Source: Schizochytrium sp. CCTCC M209059 (taxonomy: Eukaryota; Sar; Bigyra; Thraustochytrida; Thraustochytriidae). From it: a DNA stretch of 64,000 bases. The stretch covers positions 45,064 to 109,063 of the forward strand of contig KN805419.1 of NCBI GenBank assembly GCA_000818945.1, read 5' to 3'. The notes beneath the pieces were generated by a model. The model worked only from the letters and a program-made list of their open reading frames with translations, had not been told where the DNA came from and did no database searches. Made by a program: the position numbers and the translations under genes. Numbering within the stretch: position 1 is the stretch's first letter; each line of letters opens with the position of its first letter. Of the stretch, positions 30,422-41,400 are shown piece after piece.

Positions 30422-33400
30422 ATGTCGTCACCCAAGGGGCCCTCGCCGGGCCAGCTCATCGTAGGGCACGTCAAGGTGGTGCGACCCGAGTCGATGCTCA
30501 AGTGCGAGTCGGTTAAGCCGCTCCGCAACGCGAACGATAAGCAAAGCAAACGAAAAGGGGGCAGTGCCAGCAGCAGTAACATCAACAACAACAGCAGCAG
30601 CGGCAGCAGCAGCAACCTAGGCGGCGGCAACGGCGGTATTCTCTCGAGCGGGCCTGGCATCCTGCGAAAAGGGAACTCGCTGCCGGCCAATGTTCTTACG
30701 TTAACAGCGCAACAGCAACAACAACAACAAAATGGCGGCGGTCCCCCACCAGGCAGCCTCATCAAGCTCGACCACCTGGAACGGCTTCGCGACATGTCAA
30801 CATTTAACGTCAAGCTCCGGCAACGTCGCAAACTTTTGCCTAGCAAACTCACGGCAGTGGAACTCGTCATTAAATCAGACCTCATCCTATGGCACGACAT
30901 GTCGACCCCGATCAAAGACCGCGCAAGAACGATTCACGGACGACGCATCCCTGATCATGTTTTTTGGATGTCCGAGTGGATGCTCGAGGCGGGATTCCGT
31001 GACAAGGACATCATTTTGCGCCCGCGACCCCGCGCCCGCGCTCGACACTCGTCGCGCTCTCGCCGCGCACGCTCTGTGGCCGGTCGCGCCACGTCTCTTC
31101 CTGCGCCACAGCAACAAAAGCAAATCCAAGTCGACGGGATCGGCAGCAACAATGGCCTGCAACAGAACCAGCACGAGACCCTTGACGATATGGTGACCAT
31201 TGTTCGCGAACGTCAGGGCTCGGAAAGCTCTGTGCATTCAACATCTTCAATCATTCTTCCGCCCAAAACGGAATCCGCCTCCTCGCTCCTGGGCTCCAAC
31301 GTCTCGGCACTGCACATGTCCACGAGCAATTCCATCACGGAGAATCGGCAAAAACATTCGGACCTAACTGCTGCGCGTTCCGGCGTCTTTTACGAGCTGC
31401 AGTGCGCATCGTTGAAAGAACGAAACCTTTTGCTCGAGGCTGTGCAGGCGCTGCACCAACCGATCTCACTCGCAGACCTCAAACCCGTGGCCCAAATTGG
31501 AACGGGCCACTTTGGACGCGTTCTCATGGTCAAACACCGTGACACAGGAACACCAATGGCGCTCAAGGCTGTCCCGCTCGACCGTACGCGCATCGACATG
31601 CTCATGGTGGAAAAGCTTGTGCTCGAGCGCGCCTCCACGGCCAAGTGCAAATTTGTCACGCGTCTTTTGTTTTCCTTTCACGAGAACGGCGCCATGTATT
31701 TTGCCTGCGAACTGTGTCCCTCAGGCGACTTGTGGGCGCTTTTGCGGCAGAAAAAGCTCCTGCCCGAAGACACGGTACGCTTTGTTGCTGCCGAACTTGT
31801 GTCAGCCTTGCATTGTTTGCACGCGGAGGGCATCGTGCATCGTGACATCAAACCGGAGAATATTCTACTCACCGCCACAGGCCACGTCAAGCTTGCCGAC
31901 TTTGGACTTGCCAAATTTCTCTCGCTGTCCACAATCCACCTGCGCCGCGCGCGCAAAAAGAATGTTCTCGAGGATGCCTCCACGCCTGTCGCCAGCTCGT
32001 CTCGCAGTCCCTTTTCCTTTTGGCGAAGCACTACCTCGCCCCGTTTGCAAGCGTCCTCGTCGAAAAATGCAAAGAAAAGCTCACAGAGTTTTGCGCAAAT
32101 GGTCGCAGCTGCCGGGGCTTCTCCACGCCATATGCCTCTTAAGCGGCCCTCGGAGCTCTCGCTGGGAAGCATCTCTTCGGACACGGACGTTGCTGCCTTT
32201 CCCGAGGCAAACGGCTTGGACCTTTCTCCAGAGAGCATGACCCCCTCTTCAATTGCGAGCGATACGCCGCGGTCTACATCGAGTTCGTCCGTCGGTTCGC
32301 CAGGGAGCAACAAGAGCACCAAGAGCACCAAGAGACGAAGCCGGCGCTGCGGGTGCGGCGCCCTGGCCTCAGCAAACCCTGGTGAGGTTCTTTGTTTCTG
32401 TGAGCGTCGTCCTGATTATGATCGCTCGTACACCATGTGCGGCACGAGCTTTTACATGGCGCCAGAAATGCTTCGCGGTGATGGCCACGGTCTCATGGTC
32501 GACTTTTGGCAGCTTGGGTGCGTTGTGCAGGAGCTCCTGGTCGGCACTCCCGCTTTCCAAGACCGCGACGTTTCGTCCATGGAGGAGCGCATCCTGCGCG
32601 CGCAGCCGCGTGCCATTCCCGAGGTGGTGCATGGTCAGATCGTCTCGATGTCACCGCACGCGCACGACCTTTTAAACCGTCTGCTGGTCAGCGATCCTCG
32701 CGCGCGTTTGGGTTATGGGGCCACGCGCGAGGTGGCTCTGCACCCCTTTTTCGAAGGAGTTAATTGGGTCAAGGTGCAGCAGGGAGATCTCCACCCGACC
32801 TCTTTGCTCAAGCGCTACACACTCGAGTCGCGTGCGTCGACACTTGGGTCCTCGACGCGCACTTCGCCGGGTCGTCCGCAGGGAGACACCTCAAAGTCAC
32901 CGGCTTCCAGCATGGGCAGCGATCTCGATGCCGACGCATTTGTGCGGTCGGGACACAGCAGCGTAAGTCTTGGCGATGCCGAAAGCGCGCTCTCGCGAGA
33001 GGAAAACAGCAACCCGAGCCAGAGTGGTCGCGAGCTTTTGCAATCGGCCGTCGACTTGGTTGACGAGGACGAAGCGTTCTTGCTTCTCGAAGAAATGGTG
33101 GAGACCAAGGAGTCTCCGGACCAAGAGACCCGTTCGAAGCCACGAACTGGTTCGAGTCAGGACGATGATGTCAGTGTGCTTCTTGAAAGTTTCCCTGGCA
33201 GTGCGCTCACGGACTCGTTTGCGCCACTGCACGCAGACCGTCCGGGATCTTCATCCAACCTTGGCGTGGGTAATGTTGTCAACCAGAATATCAACCTGGA
33301 TAATGCCGCTGCACGAAGGTCTCGGAATCGGCTCGGCGGCGTTGGGCAGAATCTCGCTCGGCGTCACCGTCGTCTTCGCAATCGAATGGACGAGCCCTTT

Positions 33401-33493
33401 CCGGGTCTTTGCTTCAAGAACCCAGAGCTGCAGGTTTACCGTCAGGCAGCGCTCTGCGCAGGATTCTCTTTTCCTCCCGAGCCTCGAAAGTGA
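30422..33493 (+). CDS. AGC-family Ser/Thr kinase, Greatwall/MAST-like, with long activation-segment insert
   Basis: 1023 residues from ATG at 30422; an in-frame ATG 14 codons upstream is an alternative. Kinase core about 352-800: IGTGHFGRV loop (about 359), Lys382 in MALKAV, HRDIKPENIL (H473), DFG at 493-495, CGTSFYMAPE with Ala680, and the AGC-type end RLGYGATREVALHPFFEGVNW. DFG and APE are 187 residues apart instead of about 30; the insert is Ser-rich and holds a Cys cluster (RRCGCGALASANPGEVLCFCERR). Long inserts at this site typify Greatwall/MASTL. N-terminal residues 115-165 and about 330-350 (VFYELQCASLKERNLLLEAVQAL) look like a PH domain split by an Arg/Ser-rich insert. No C-terminal hydrophobic FxxF motif is obvious. 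Function inferred as mitotic or stress signalling. Confidence 0.88.
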   Translation: MSSPKGPSPGQLIVGHVKVVRPESMLKCESVKPLRNANDKQSKRKGGSASSSNINNNSSSGSSSNLGGGNGGILSSGPGILRKGNSLPANVLTLTAQQQQQQQNGGGPPPGSLIKLDHLERLRDMSTFNVKLRQRRKLLPSKLTAVELVIKSDLILWHDMSTPIKDRARTIHGRRIPDHVFWMSEWMLEAGFRDKDIILRPRPRARARHSSRSRRARSVAGRATSLPAPQQQKQIQVDGIGSNNGLQQNQHETLDDMVTIVRERQGSESSVHSTSSIILPPKTESASSLLGSNVSALHMSTSNSITENRQKHSDLTAARSGVFYELQCASLKERNLLLEAVQALHQPISLADLKPVAQIGTGHFGRVLMVKHRDTGTPMALKAVPLDRTRIDMLMVEKLVLERASTAKCKFVTRLLFSFHENGAMYFACELCPSGDLWALLRQKKLLPEDTVRFVAAELVSALHCLHAEGIVHRDIKPENILLTATGHVKLADFGLAKFLSLSTIHLRRARKKNVLEDASTPVASSSRSPFSFWRSTTSPRLQASSSKNAKKSSQSFAQMVAAAGASPRHMPLKRPSELSLGSISSDTDVAAFPEANGLDLSPESMTPSSIASDTPRSTSSSSVGSPGSNKSTKSTKRRSRRCGCGALASANPGEVLCFCERRPDYDRSYTMCGTSFYMAPEMLRGDGHGLMVDFWQLGCVVQELLVGTPAFQDRDVSSMEERILRAQPRAIPEVVHGQIVSMSPHAHDLLNRLLVSDPRARLGYGATREVALHPFFEGVNWVKVQQGDLHPTSLLKRYTLESRASTLGSSTRTSPGRPQGDTSKSPASSMGSDLDADAFVRSGHSSVSLGDAESALSREENSNPSQSGRELLQSAVDLVDEDEAFLLLEEMVETKESPDQETRSKPRTGSSQDDDVSVLLESFPGSALTDSFAPLHADRPGSSSNLGVGNVVNQNINLDNAAARRSRNRLGGVGQNLARRHRRLRNRMDEPFPGLCFKNPELQVYRQAALCAGFSFPPEPRK

Positions 33494-34778
33494 GTGAGTG
33501 CGCGTGTGTGTATATTACTTTTACTCTACAATCCTCTGTGGATTGATTCATGTTAAACATAAAGAATGATGTGCATTACGTTTTGACATGACTCGAATCC
33601 GAATTTAATTTTTTTCAACATGTCTTCTTTGTCAAGAATGTGATGTGGTGTCCAGTTTATTAAACCCCTGCTTGTCAGGCAGCCGGTGCTATTCATTCCT
33701 CTTTTGGCCTTGCTTGCGTCCTTTGTCCTCTTAAAGCAAAACGCAGGCTTGCTTCTGTTCGAGTTGAGCATTTGACGCAAGATCGATCAACGTTGAGTTG
33801 AGCATGTACGGCTTGACGAAGCAGCCAACCAATCATGTTTGTCCAGACAGACCTGTGCATCTTTAGTTAGTTTCTGGTGACTCGAAGGATCGAAGAACTT
33901 GAAATCGCCTTCCACGGTAACACGCTGCGTCATAGTGCGTTCTTTTGAAAAAGAACAAAAGTATCGAGACTGAAATTGAAGAGCGATCTTGCGGTGAGCT
34001 TGTTTCTTTGTGAACTTTCGACGCAAGAATTGGACGGAAAAAAGGTTCAAAGTTTTTTTGGCGCGTCGAGCAGTGTTGAACTGCATTGAACAATATCGAA
34101 CTACGAATGTTAACTTGCGTGCAAACTTGAAAGGATAGTGCCAAGCCAGAAAAAGCCATGAGAAAAGCCATCAAACTAAATTTCTCCCCAAACAACAAAC
34201 ATCGTAATTCATTTCTTTAAAGAGGAAGCGATCTACCGGTCAGCTGAAATAGACAGGCTTTTCAGAGGGCGTATGCAGTAAAGAGGGGAATAGTGCGAGG
34301 AAACAGGAGCGCACTGACAGCCATCGGAGAGGGTTCAGAATGGTTTCGATGCTGTCAGACAACAACTGCCCGCACTAATCGCGACATCTCGGCATGATCT
34401 CCTTCAGCTCGGCCCGAGCTTGAGTTGCGAGATCATGCGTCATTAGTCTGTACTGCAGAGGCCATGGACAGAAATTTACTAAAACGCATACTTTCGAAAG
34501 AAATGTGGACGTCTCGAATCGTTCCGGGGAGGTGACATTGATTGACGCAACAAAAAAAAAAAGAGCCATGTGCTCACGCCGGTCTTGGGTCATCGCTGAA
34601 GCGAAAACTTACTAAAGGTAACACACGCGCACAAGGGCGACAGAAAATAAAAAGCCGGCGAGGCCTAGGCGAGACGTCTCTCATGCTGGAGTGCCCTTCG
34701 CCCTTTTGCTCTTACTGCAGTAAAAGCAGCAGCGAAAAGCTCACTACTCTTGGACGCTCCTTGTAAAAAATCGACGAG
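33494..34778. other. AT-richer intergenic block
   Basis: 1.3 kb between the kinase 3' end and the RGS gene 3' end. Visibly more AT-rich than its surroundings. Short frames (75-111 codons, minus strand, 33553-34198) have no recognisable domain. AGGCCTAG at 34661-34668. Confidence 0.4.
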
Positions 34779-35744
34779 TTATGCGAACCAGTCGTTCGCA
34801 CCAACGGGGATGAGAAGGAAGGCGACTGTGACGATGGTCGCGTACAAGAGCGACAAAAAGTTCTGCCTCCTTGCCAGGCTTTGAAGTCGCCGTTTTGCGA
34901 AATTGTTGCCAAGGCGGTCAACATCTTGTGTGCGCAAAAACACATCGAACCACGTGTAGCCCTGGTCTTCGCGCATTCTGAACCCTCTCGCGCCGAGCCC
35001 GGATCAGACGCGCCATCTGCCGGAAATGTAGTACGATATCCCGCCAACAAAGACGATCCAGGGCGCCAGACGCACGAATGGGGTGTGCAACACATCTGTG
35101 AGCTCGAGCGCGAAAATACCGCCCATGAGAATGAGCGCCAGAATGAAAAGCTTGATGCCAACGCGCTTTCTCCACTCGGCATGCGACTTGGTAAGGTTCT
35201 GGTTTGTCGCTCGCTTGATGAAGCGAGGGAAGGAATCCGCAGCAATCAGATTACGCACCTCTTGCTGCGGTGAGACAAAGGCCTCAAGATCTCCTTCGCT
35301 GACCTTGCGCAAGGCTTGGTCACGCATTCCAGACGAGATATTCACCTCATGCGGAGCACCTGTTTGAAGATAGGTGTCGGTAATCTCCTTGGACACAGAG
35401 GCAGGGTCTTTGCTCAGGCCTGCGGTCACGCGCACCATCTTGGGCGCTTGCGCATCGCCAAAGACCTGGCGGTACTCCTCGACGCGAGCCCAAAAGTCCA
35501 CGTTTTCGGCGTTGAACTCGCTCTTCATAAAGTCGCGCAGGTCGTCCCGCGTGTACGGCGGTCCTTGCAGCGAGAAGAGCACATCGTCCACGTCGGGTTC
35601 GAGCGCCATTGACCGCCTCGACGCCCGGCTGCTGTCCTCGATGGACGCCGTCATCGGCATCTTCTCGTCCGAGGCTTCGGCCTGCGCCTCGCGGGCCTGC
35701 CGCGCCTCGTCTCCGACGCCTCGCTCTTCGACGCGGGCCCCCAA
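34779..35744 (-). CDS. RGS-domain multi-pass membrane protein, interrupted by one in-frame UGA
   Basis: Residues about 55-185 form an RGS domain (LRDFMKSEFNAENVDFWARVEEYR ... EVNISSGMRDQALRKV ... LIAADSFPRFIKRA), which speeds GTP hydrolysis by G-alpha subunits. Two membrane segments follow (KLFILALILMGGIFALEL and LAPWIVFVGGISYYISG). A UGA at 35004-35006 comes after GRWRV, giving 246 residues. The same frame then continues for 74 sense codons with protein-like content (YTWFDVFLRTQDVDRLGNNFAKRRLQ) and a third membrane segment (LLYATIVTVAFLLIPV), ending in TAA at 34779. No frame shift or plausible intron removes the UGA. So the gene is either nonsense-mutated, mis-sequenced at one base (CGA to TGA would do it), or read through. 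The next codon is UCC, not a known strong readthrough context. Confidence 0.75.
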
Positions 35745-36370
35745 CGCGCTCTCCGACTGTCTGGGGTCGGTCGGCCCGGTCTCCTGCTCCTCCCCTCACC
35801 TGGTGTCGAGGTGAGGTGAGGTATGTCTGTAGCCTACGTGAGCGAGCAAACCCAACCCAAGCAAGGGCCGCACCCCCGCCGCGCGCGGCAGGATTCCCCT
35901 CGAGGCCACCGCTCGCTCGCACGCGGGCTTGCGGGCGCGCGGGCTTGCGGGCAGGCAGGCAGGCAGGCAGGCTTCGCTCGGACGCGGCGACCGCCCGGCC
36001 GCGCGTTCTGGGTCTGGCGATTGTGCCGCTCGAGAGAAAGCAGACAGAGCTAATGTTTACGTTGGTGTTCACGTTGCGCCGCCTACGCCATTTGCGGTAG
36101 TTACAGGTAGCAGTCGCGCCGGCGCGTGCACGTGCACACACCTCCCCTTCCTCTCTCTCTCTTGCGCACTTGCTCTCTCTCCATGTCTCGGGGCTTCCCT
36201 GTCGAGCCAGCCACCTCCGGCACAGACCGCAGCGCGGCGCGGCGCGACGGGATGGTATCCTCGCGACCTGCGGCGCGTCCTCCCTCGCCCGGTCCCCCGC
36301 TCGCCTCTTCCGGGTCTCCCCTTCGAGACGCGCGAGGTCCTCCCAAGGGAAAGAAAGTTGACCTCCTCGC

Positions 36371-36380
36371 CTAGGCCTAG
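36371..36380. promoter_or_regulatory. perfect CTAGGCCTAG palindrome
   Basis: About 630 bp upstream of the RGS gene start. One of seven loci with this motif. Confidence 0.3.
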
Positions 36381-36805
36381 CGCGACTTGGAGCGCCGGTG
36401 TGTCTGGCTGGCCGCCATGCTTGCCGCGAAGGCTGGAGGCGCGCACGCACTGCGTCTGTTGGGCGCGCGGCCGCGACCTCCAGCCATGCCGCCGCCGCGA
36501 GCCGGCGCCTGCTGCAGCCGGCCGGAGGCAGCGCCTGAAGAAACGGGCGTGTCGCGGTCGGTGGACCCGTGCATGCGTGCGTTCGCTCTGTTCGAGGAGT
36601 TTAGCGACGAGGCGGAGCTAGCTAGCTCCAACTAGCCTGGTACTATAGCTAGAGCTTAGCTCAGCTCGCCAGGGCGCAGCGCCGGCACGTGCCACCGCAA
36701 CTGCGACTTGAAGAGCGGCATCGCTCGCTCGCTTGCTCGTCACGGTACCGCTGCCTCCGAATGTTCCTTGCTTCTCGCCCTCGGAGGCCGGGCGACGGCG
36801 GCCCT

Positions 36806-36829
36806 CTTGCTTGCTTGCTTGCTTGCTTG
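36806..36829. repeat. (GCTT)n microsatellite
   Basis: About six perfect units. Confidence 0.85.
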
Positions 36830-37604
36830 CTCGCGATCGCAGAGGTCGCGATCGCTGTCGCGGTCCGTCGCCGTCGCGGATGCTAGTGGCGGGCGCACGA
36901 TGGCGTCCAGGGGAGCGAACTTTTTTATGGAGGAAGGCGTTGGCCATCTTGCAAGACTTGGAGGTATTCGCTGCGCTCTTTTGGATCGCACCAACGTGCG
37001 CATGCATGTTCTTGTTTTTCTTGTTATTCTTGTCCCTGCCGTCGAGGCGCTTTTCCTTGCAGCGGCACTTCCCTCGCACGTCTCATCTCCGTTCAGCCGC
37101 CGCCGCTTCTGAAATGTGCCGCCAGCCAAATAAATGCCTGGCTGATGCGCAGTGCGCCGTGCAGAGGCCGCTCTAGGCAAGGCATGCAAGACACGTGCTC
37201 AGCGGCGGATGCATGTGTTGGCGACGGAGATCGAGAGGAGTCTGATGCTGGCTGCGCTGCTGGCTTGCCACAGAAAGAAAGGCTAGTCAATGGCACACCG
37301 TCCTTCGCCAGGGAGATTCCTCGTGCTCGTGCTCGTGCTCGTGCTCCTCGAGAAGAGAAGAGAAGAGAAGGATGCCTTCTCGCCTGAATAAAGAGGGCCG
37401 CTCGAGAAGGCCGCGCCGACATCGGCCACGGCAAGATTCTAGCGATATATCATCATTGTAGTATTCCGCAAAGCCGCTTTGTCGCGGCCTTGCTCTTACT
37501 TATCATGTGATCTTAGTTTTGCTGTTGCAGAGTTCACGCAGAACGTTTAGCAGGGTAGGGTGCCTCGCCTGCTTGCCGCGACGGGAGGCGAGCCCCGTTC
37601 ACGC

Positions 37605-37668
37605 ACGCGAGCACGCAAGCACGCACGCACGCACGCACGCACGCACACACGCACGCAAGCACGCACGT
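37605..37668. repeat. (CGCA)n microsatellite in the Maf leader
   Basis: CGCA units with AGCA and CACA variants, ending about 30 bp before the Maf start codon. Confidence 0.85.
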
Positions 37669-37697
37669 ACCAGGCAACTGCAGTGAGACGACCAAGC

Positions 37698-38414
37698 ATG
37701 CTCAAGGTCGCGGCAAGCGTACGCGGCGAGATCGAGGGCGGCCGTCTTCGACTGGTGCTGGCCAGCAAGAGCCCGAGGCGCGTGGAGCTCCTGCGCGAGA
37801 GCGTGCTGGGCGGCAAAGTCCCCTTTGATGTCCTGCCAAGCAGCTTCAAGGAGGATTATGACAAGAAAACATACCAAGGTCGTGCGCGAGAGTATGTGCA
37901 AGAGTACGCGCTGCAAAAAGCGCTCGATGTGCGCCGCACGCTACTCGCGAACGGCTCCGTGAGCGCTCCAACGCTCGTCATTGGCTGCGACACGGTAGTT
38001 GTAAGAGAGGACGGCGCGATTCTCGAGAAACCTGCGAGCGAGATCGAGGCACGGGAAACTATTCAGAGCTACAGCGAACGTGCAGTCGATGTGGTATCAG
38101 GTCTTGCCTTGCTTCTTGTGCGGCCCGGAGAAGCAGTGAATGAGGATCCCTCCGATACAGAGCTGACTACGTGCCAGACACGAGTTCTTTTTGCTGCTTT
38201 GGACCCTGATCTCGTGGCTGCCTATGTGGCCACGCAGGAACCCATGGACAAAGCTGGCGGCTTTGGGATTCAAGGACTTGGTGCTGTGCTCGTGCGCGCC
38301 ATCGAGGGCTGCTACTTTAACGTAGTTGGCCTTCCTGTGCATGTGCTGAGCAACAAATTACTTGACGTGCTGACTCGAAACGCCCTCCTTGGCGAGATGT
38401 CAGCGCAGGCTTGA
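37698..38414 (+). CDS. Maf-family nucleoside triphosphate pyrophosphatase
   Basis: 238 residues from the ATG at 37698. The upstream in-frame ATG at 37560 would encode an Arg/Thr repeat through the CGCA microsatellite and is rejected. Family motifs are present: RLVLASKSPRRVELL near the N-terminus, IGCDTVVV with the catalytic-site Asp, LEKP, and DKAGGFGIQGLGAVLV. Maf proteins hydrolyse dTTP, UTP or modified pyrimidine NTPs to monophosphates, cleaning the nucleotide pool; in animals the domain is also part of ASMTL. Length fits a stand-alone Maf plus a short extension. An extra segment near residue 150-165 (EAVNEDPSDTELTTCQTRV) is a small insertion. Tail-to-tail with the MKP1-like gene. Confidence 0.92.
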   Translation: MLKVAASVRGEIEGGRLRLVLASKSPRRVELLRESVLGGKVPFDVLPSSFKEDYDKKTYQGRAREYVQEYALQKALDVRRTLLANGSVSAPTLVIGCDTVVVREDGAILEKPASEIEARETIQSYSERAVDVVSGLALLLVRPGEAVNEDPSDTELTTCQTRVLFAALDPDLVAAYVATQEPMDKAGGFGIQGLGAVLVRAIEGCYFNVVGLPVHVLSNKLLDVLTRNALLGEMSAQA

Positions 38415-38558
38415 CGTTCAAGCGTTTATTTCAAAGTGTAGCATCTAGCGGTCGTGCTAGATAAATTTTCGCATGCAAGCAACTCTTGGTGTACAATGAT
38501 CGGGGGCCATTTTAAAAGTCTTTTCACAATTTCACAGAAAGACCTCTTTTTACATTTT

Positions 38559-41368
38559 TTACAGAGTGTGCTTCACGTCTTGTTGTTCTACGGTTATTGC
38601 ACGGCGACCGCGCAACGAAGGAGAAACCTCGACTTCGTCTCCATGGGCAAGAGCGAGGGCATGCCAGAACGTGGCACTTTCGTAGCCACATGGCACACGA
38701 ACCACACGAGGCGGCGCCTCCTCAAACGTAGAAAAAAGCCTGGCTGCTCGCTCAGCGGCGGCCAAAACCCCCTCGGGCGTGTCAACGTCGTGCCACACAA
38801 ACTGCGTCTCGCAAGCGGGGGCGCATGCGAGCCAGCAACGAGGCAGCTGTTGCACATTCTCACCACTGCTGCTTGCAGCGTTTCCGGGCGGCTCGTCGCC
38901 AGGGTTTTCGCGACCCATCATGGGCGCAAACATGCTACGGCGCACCTCCACGGCGGGCCCGCTTGCCAATGCGAGCGATGTGCGCACACCATCGGGAAAC
39001 ACACGAAAAGTGCGCTCCTGGTCCGAAAGGTCAACCCTGTAAAGTAGCGTTTGACGCGTCACTGTCGACGGGCGCGTCGTGGCCCAAGTCATGAGCTGCA
39101 TACTGAAGCCAATGTTGGGATTCACCTTGTTCCTTTTTTGCTTGAGAAAGTTTACTGCGTCCGCATACAACCAATTGAACTTCCAAATCAGGTATGCGAG
39201 GATGATTGTGGCTGATCTCGAAATACCACGCTGACAGAATACTAGAACCTTGCCCCCCTCGCGCATGGTCTCCTCGATGAACTGGATCGCTGGCAAGAAC
39301 GTCCCAGATACATCTTGCGTGGTCTTGTCTCGCAGATACAATGTCAAGAGTGAGGTCCCCTCAGGCAAGACAACGTTCGGGTGCTGTCTTCGCCGCGTGG
39401 AACAGTCGATCAGAGCCGTGAGCCCGTGCGCATCCATGCACTCGGTGGCATTGTCCGAAAGCGCAAACATGCTTCCAATGTACAAGTGATCGAGAACCCT
39501 CGTGCATAGCTGCTCAGGTTTCCCGCCCCCGCCTGTGTCAAGGCGCGGTGTCTGTGGTGTGACGATTTGTAGACCAGGATGTGGTAGTGATCTACCTGTG
39601 CGGAGTGAAGGTGCTGCGGCAGGGAGGCATCTGGGAGTTGCCTTTGCAAACGCCTGGCCCTCGGTTTCATCAAAGCTTTCCTCTGTGTTGACATAGAGTC
39701 CGCGGCGCAGCCCCTGCGCCTTAGCTTTTCCCTGGCGCGTGCTACTCGGTACAGCCTGTGCTTGTAATGCTGAGTTTCGCGAATCCGCAACCTGAACGGT
39801 CAGATCCAGCCTGAGTCCGGGTCGTCGGCGCTTCAGACTATTGTTGCTGCCGCTGCTGCAGGTGCTTTCCGCGCCAGGACTCGCATGAGATGTCTCACTT
39901 GATTGATGGTGTTGCTGCTGCTGAAGGTTTGTCGACCCATGAAGACCGGAAGAACCGCTTTCTCGATCTTCTACTCCAGCTTCTCCAGCCAGTTGTCCGC
40001 CTTGGCCGGTTGCGCGAGACTGCAAATCGTCCTGGTGAGACGGATGTGCATCTGTTTGGTCGTTCTGTTGCCTCGAAACTGTCTCCTGTGCATCTTGATG
40101 GCCACCATCGGCTGGTGTGGCCGATGACGCCGTGGAGAACGACGCGCTGGTTGTAGTTGCAGCGGACTTGCTCGCGTCCCTGTGCGAGGCCGTGGCAACT
40201 TTGGCTTCATCAAGCGCGCCCAGATCGGGAAGCAGCCGGTCTCGCCAGGGCGAGACAACATGCAGCGCATCGGCAGACAGAGCCTTGCCATGAGCGCCAA
40301 TGAGCGCTTTGCGCTGCCGTTGTGATGGCATGCCACCACGGGCCATCGGGCTAGCATCGTGCTTTCCGGAGGGATGCCAGAGACGACCTGACGAAGAAGG
40401 CTGATCGCCTGGAGACAGATGCTCCGCATGTCCAGCCCCCCCTGTCTTGCCCACGACATCACCCGCAGTCCATGGGCGTTCCCCAACGCCGGGCTCTGTA
40501 TCCTTGGCTGAAAATCCGCGTGGCGGCGGGGACGGCGTGCTGGCCGCACGAAGGCCACCTCGTGGCGTTGCGCTCGGCGCGACGCCACTCGAAATGAGAT
40601 TCTCACACGCGGGTGACGAGTGCGCGGCGCGCAACCGTGGCATCACTGCAGAGCCATCGCGTAAGGCAACCCGAGCATGCACATTACGGTCCTCGCTCCG
40701 GTAGCGAGCTACCTTGGCATCGGAAGTCTCTACCTCGCGCGGGGTACGCTGCCGGAGAGCGACCGCTGCTGCGGTCGTAGTGGAGGCGGCACGCGGAGAC
40801 TGAAGCATAGTAAATCCCTGCGTGAGACCCTTGACGTCAGCGTCAGTTGCCGTGCGGACCAGTGCGGGATGCTGAAGATGGCACGTGCGCTCCTGCATTG
40901 GGGAATTTCGCGCAGCCTTGACGACCACGCTCGCTCTGCTTTCTAGACAAGCAGGGGCAAGCGAAAGGGGCGAGAGAGCGGCGGGGAAGCAAGTGCTTCG
41001 ATTAATTTCCGACGTTGTTGTTTCGCGCGGTGACAAAAACGGTGAGCTCGGCTCACTGCGCGAAGTTCGCGATTCAGACGTCGCCGCCGTCTCCCCTGTG
41101 CGAGCGCTAATGCCACTGAGTGCGCTGACATCGCTGCCTATTGAATTGACCAGGAGATCCTCTTTTTCCTGCGCCGATCTTGCGCGGGTCACCTTGTGCT
41201 GTGCCGCGACCACGGCTTGGCCAGCGTCTTCGTCCACATCCATTGTGGAGGTTCTTCCCAAAGGTTGTTCATCCATGCTGGCCGCCTTTTGGGACCTCGT
41301 CCCCGTCGAGCCGACGACCTCGCGCAAGACCTCGCGGGGGTCCCTGTTGCTCAAGCTGCGCGCGCGCG

Positions 41369-41400
<32 letters not shown>

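Larger units (their letters stand above)
35745..37697. other. 2-kb divergent region between RGS and Maf genes
   Basis: Repeat-rich and GC-rich. Contains GGCA runs (35950-35970), GCCTAGGCCTAGC at 36370-36382, (GCTT)n at 36806-36829, CTCGTG units (37320-37347), and (CGCA)n at 37605-37668. Short plus-strand frames at 36387-36635 and within 36708-37112 have no recognisable domain and are not called. Confidence 0.45.

Noticed and set aside
34920..35004. Short intron removing the UGA of the RGS gene
   Set aside because: The only GT...AG pair spanning it is 32 nt, not a multiple of three, and splicing it would lose the protein-like frame downstream.
36387..37112. Small plus-strand genes between RGS and Maf
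   Set aside because: Frames of 82 and 134 codons without domains, overlapping repeats; no start or splice evidence favours them.
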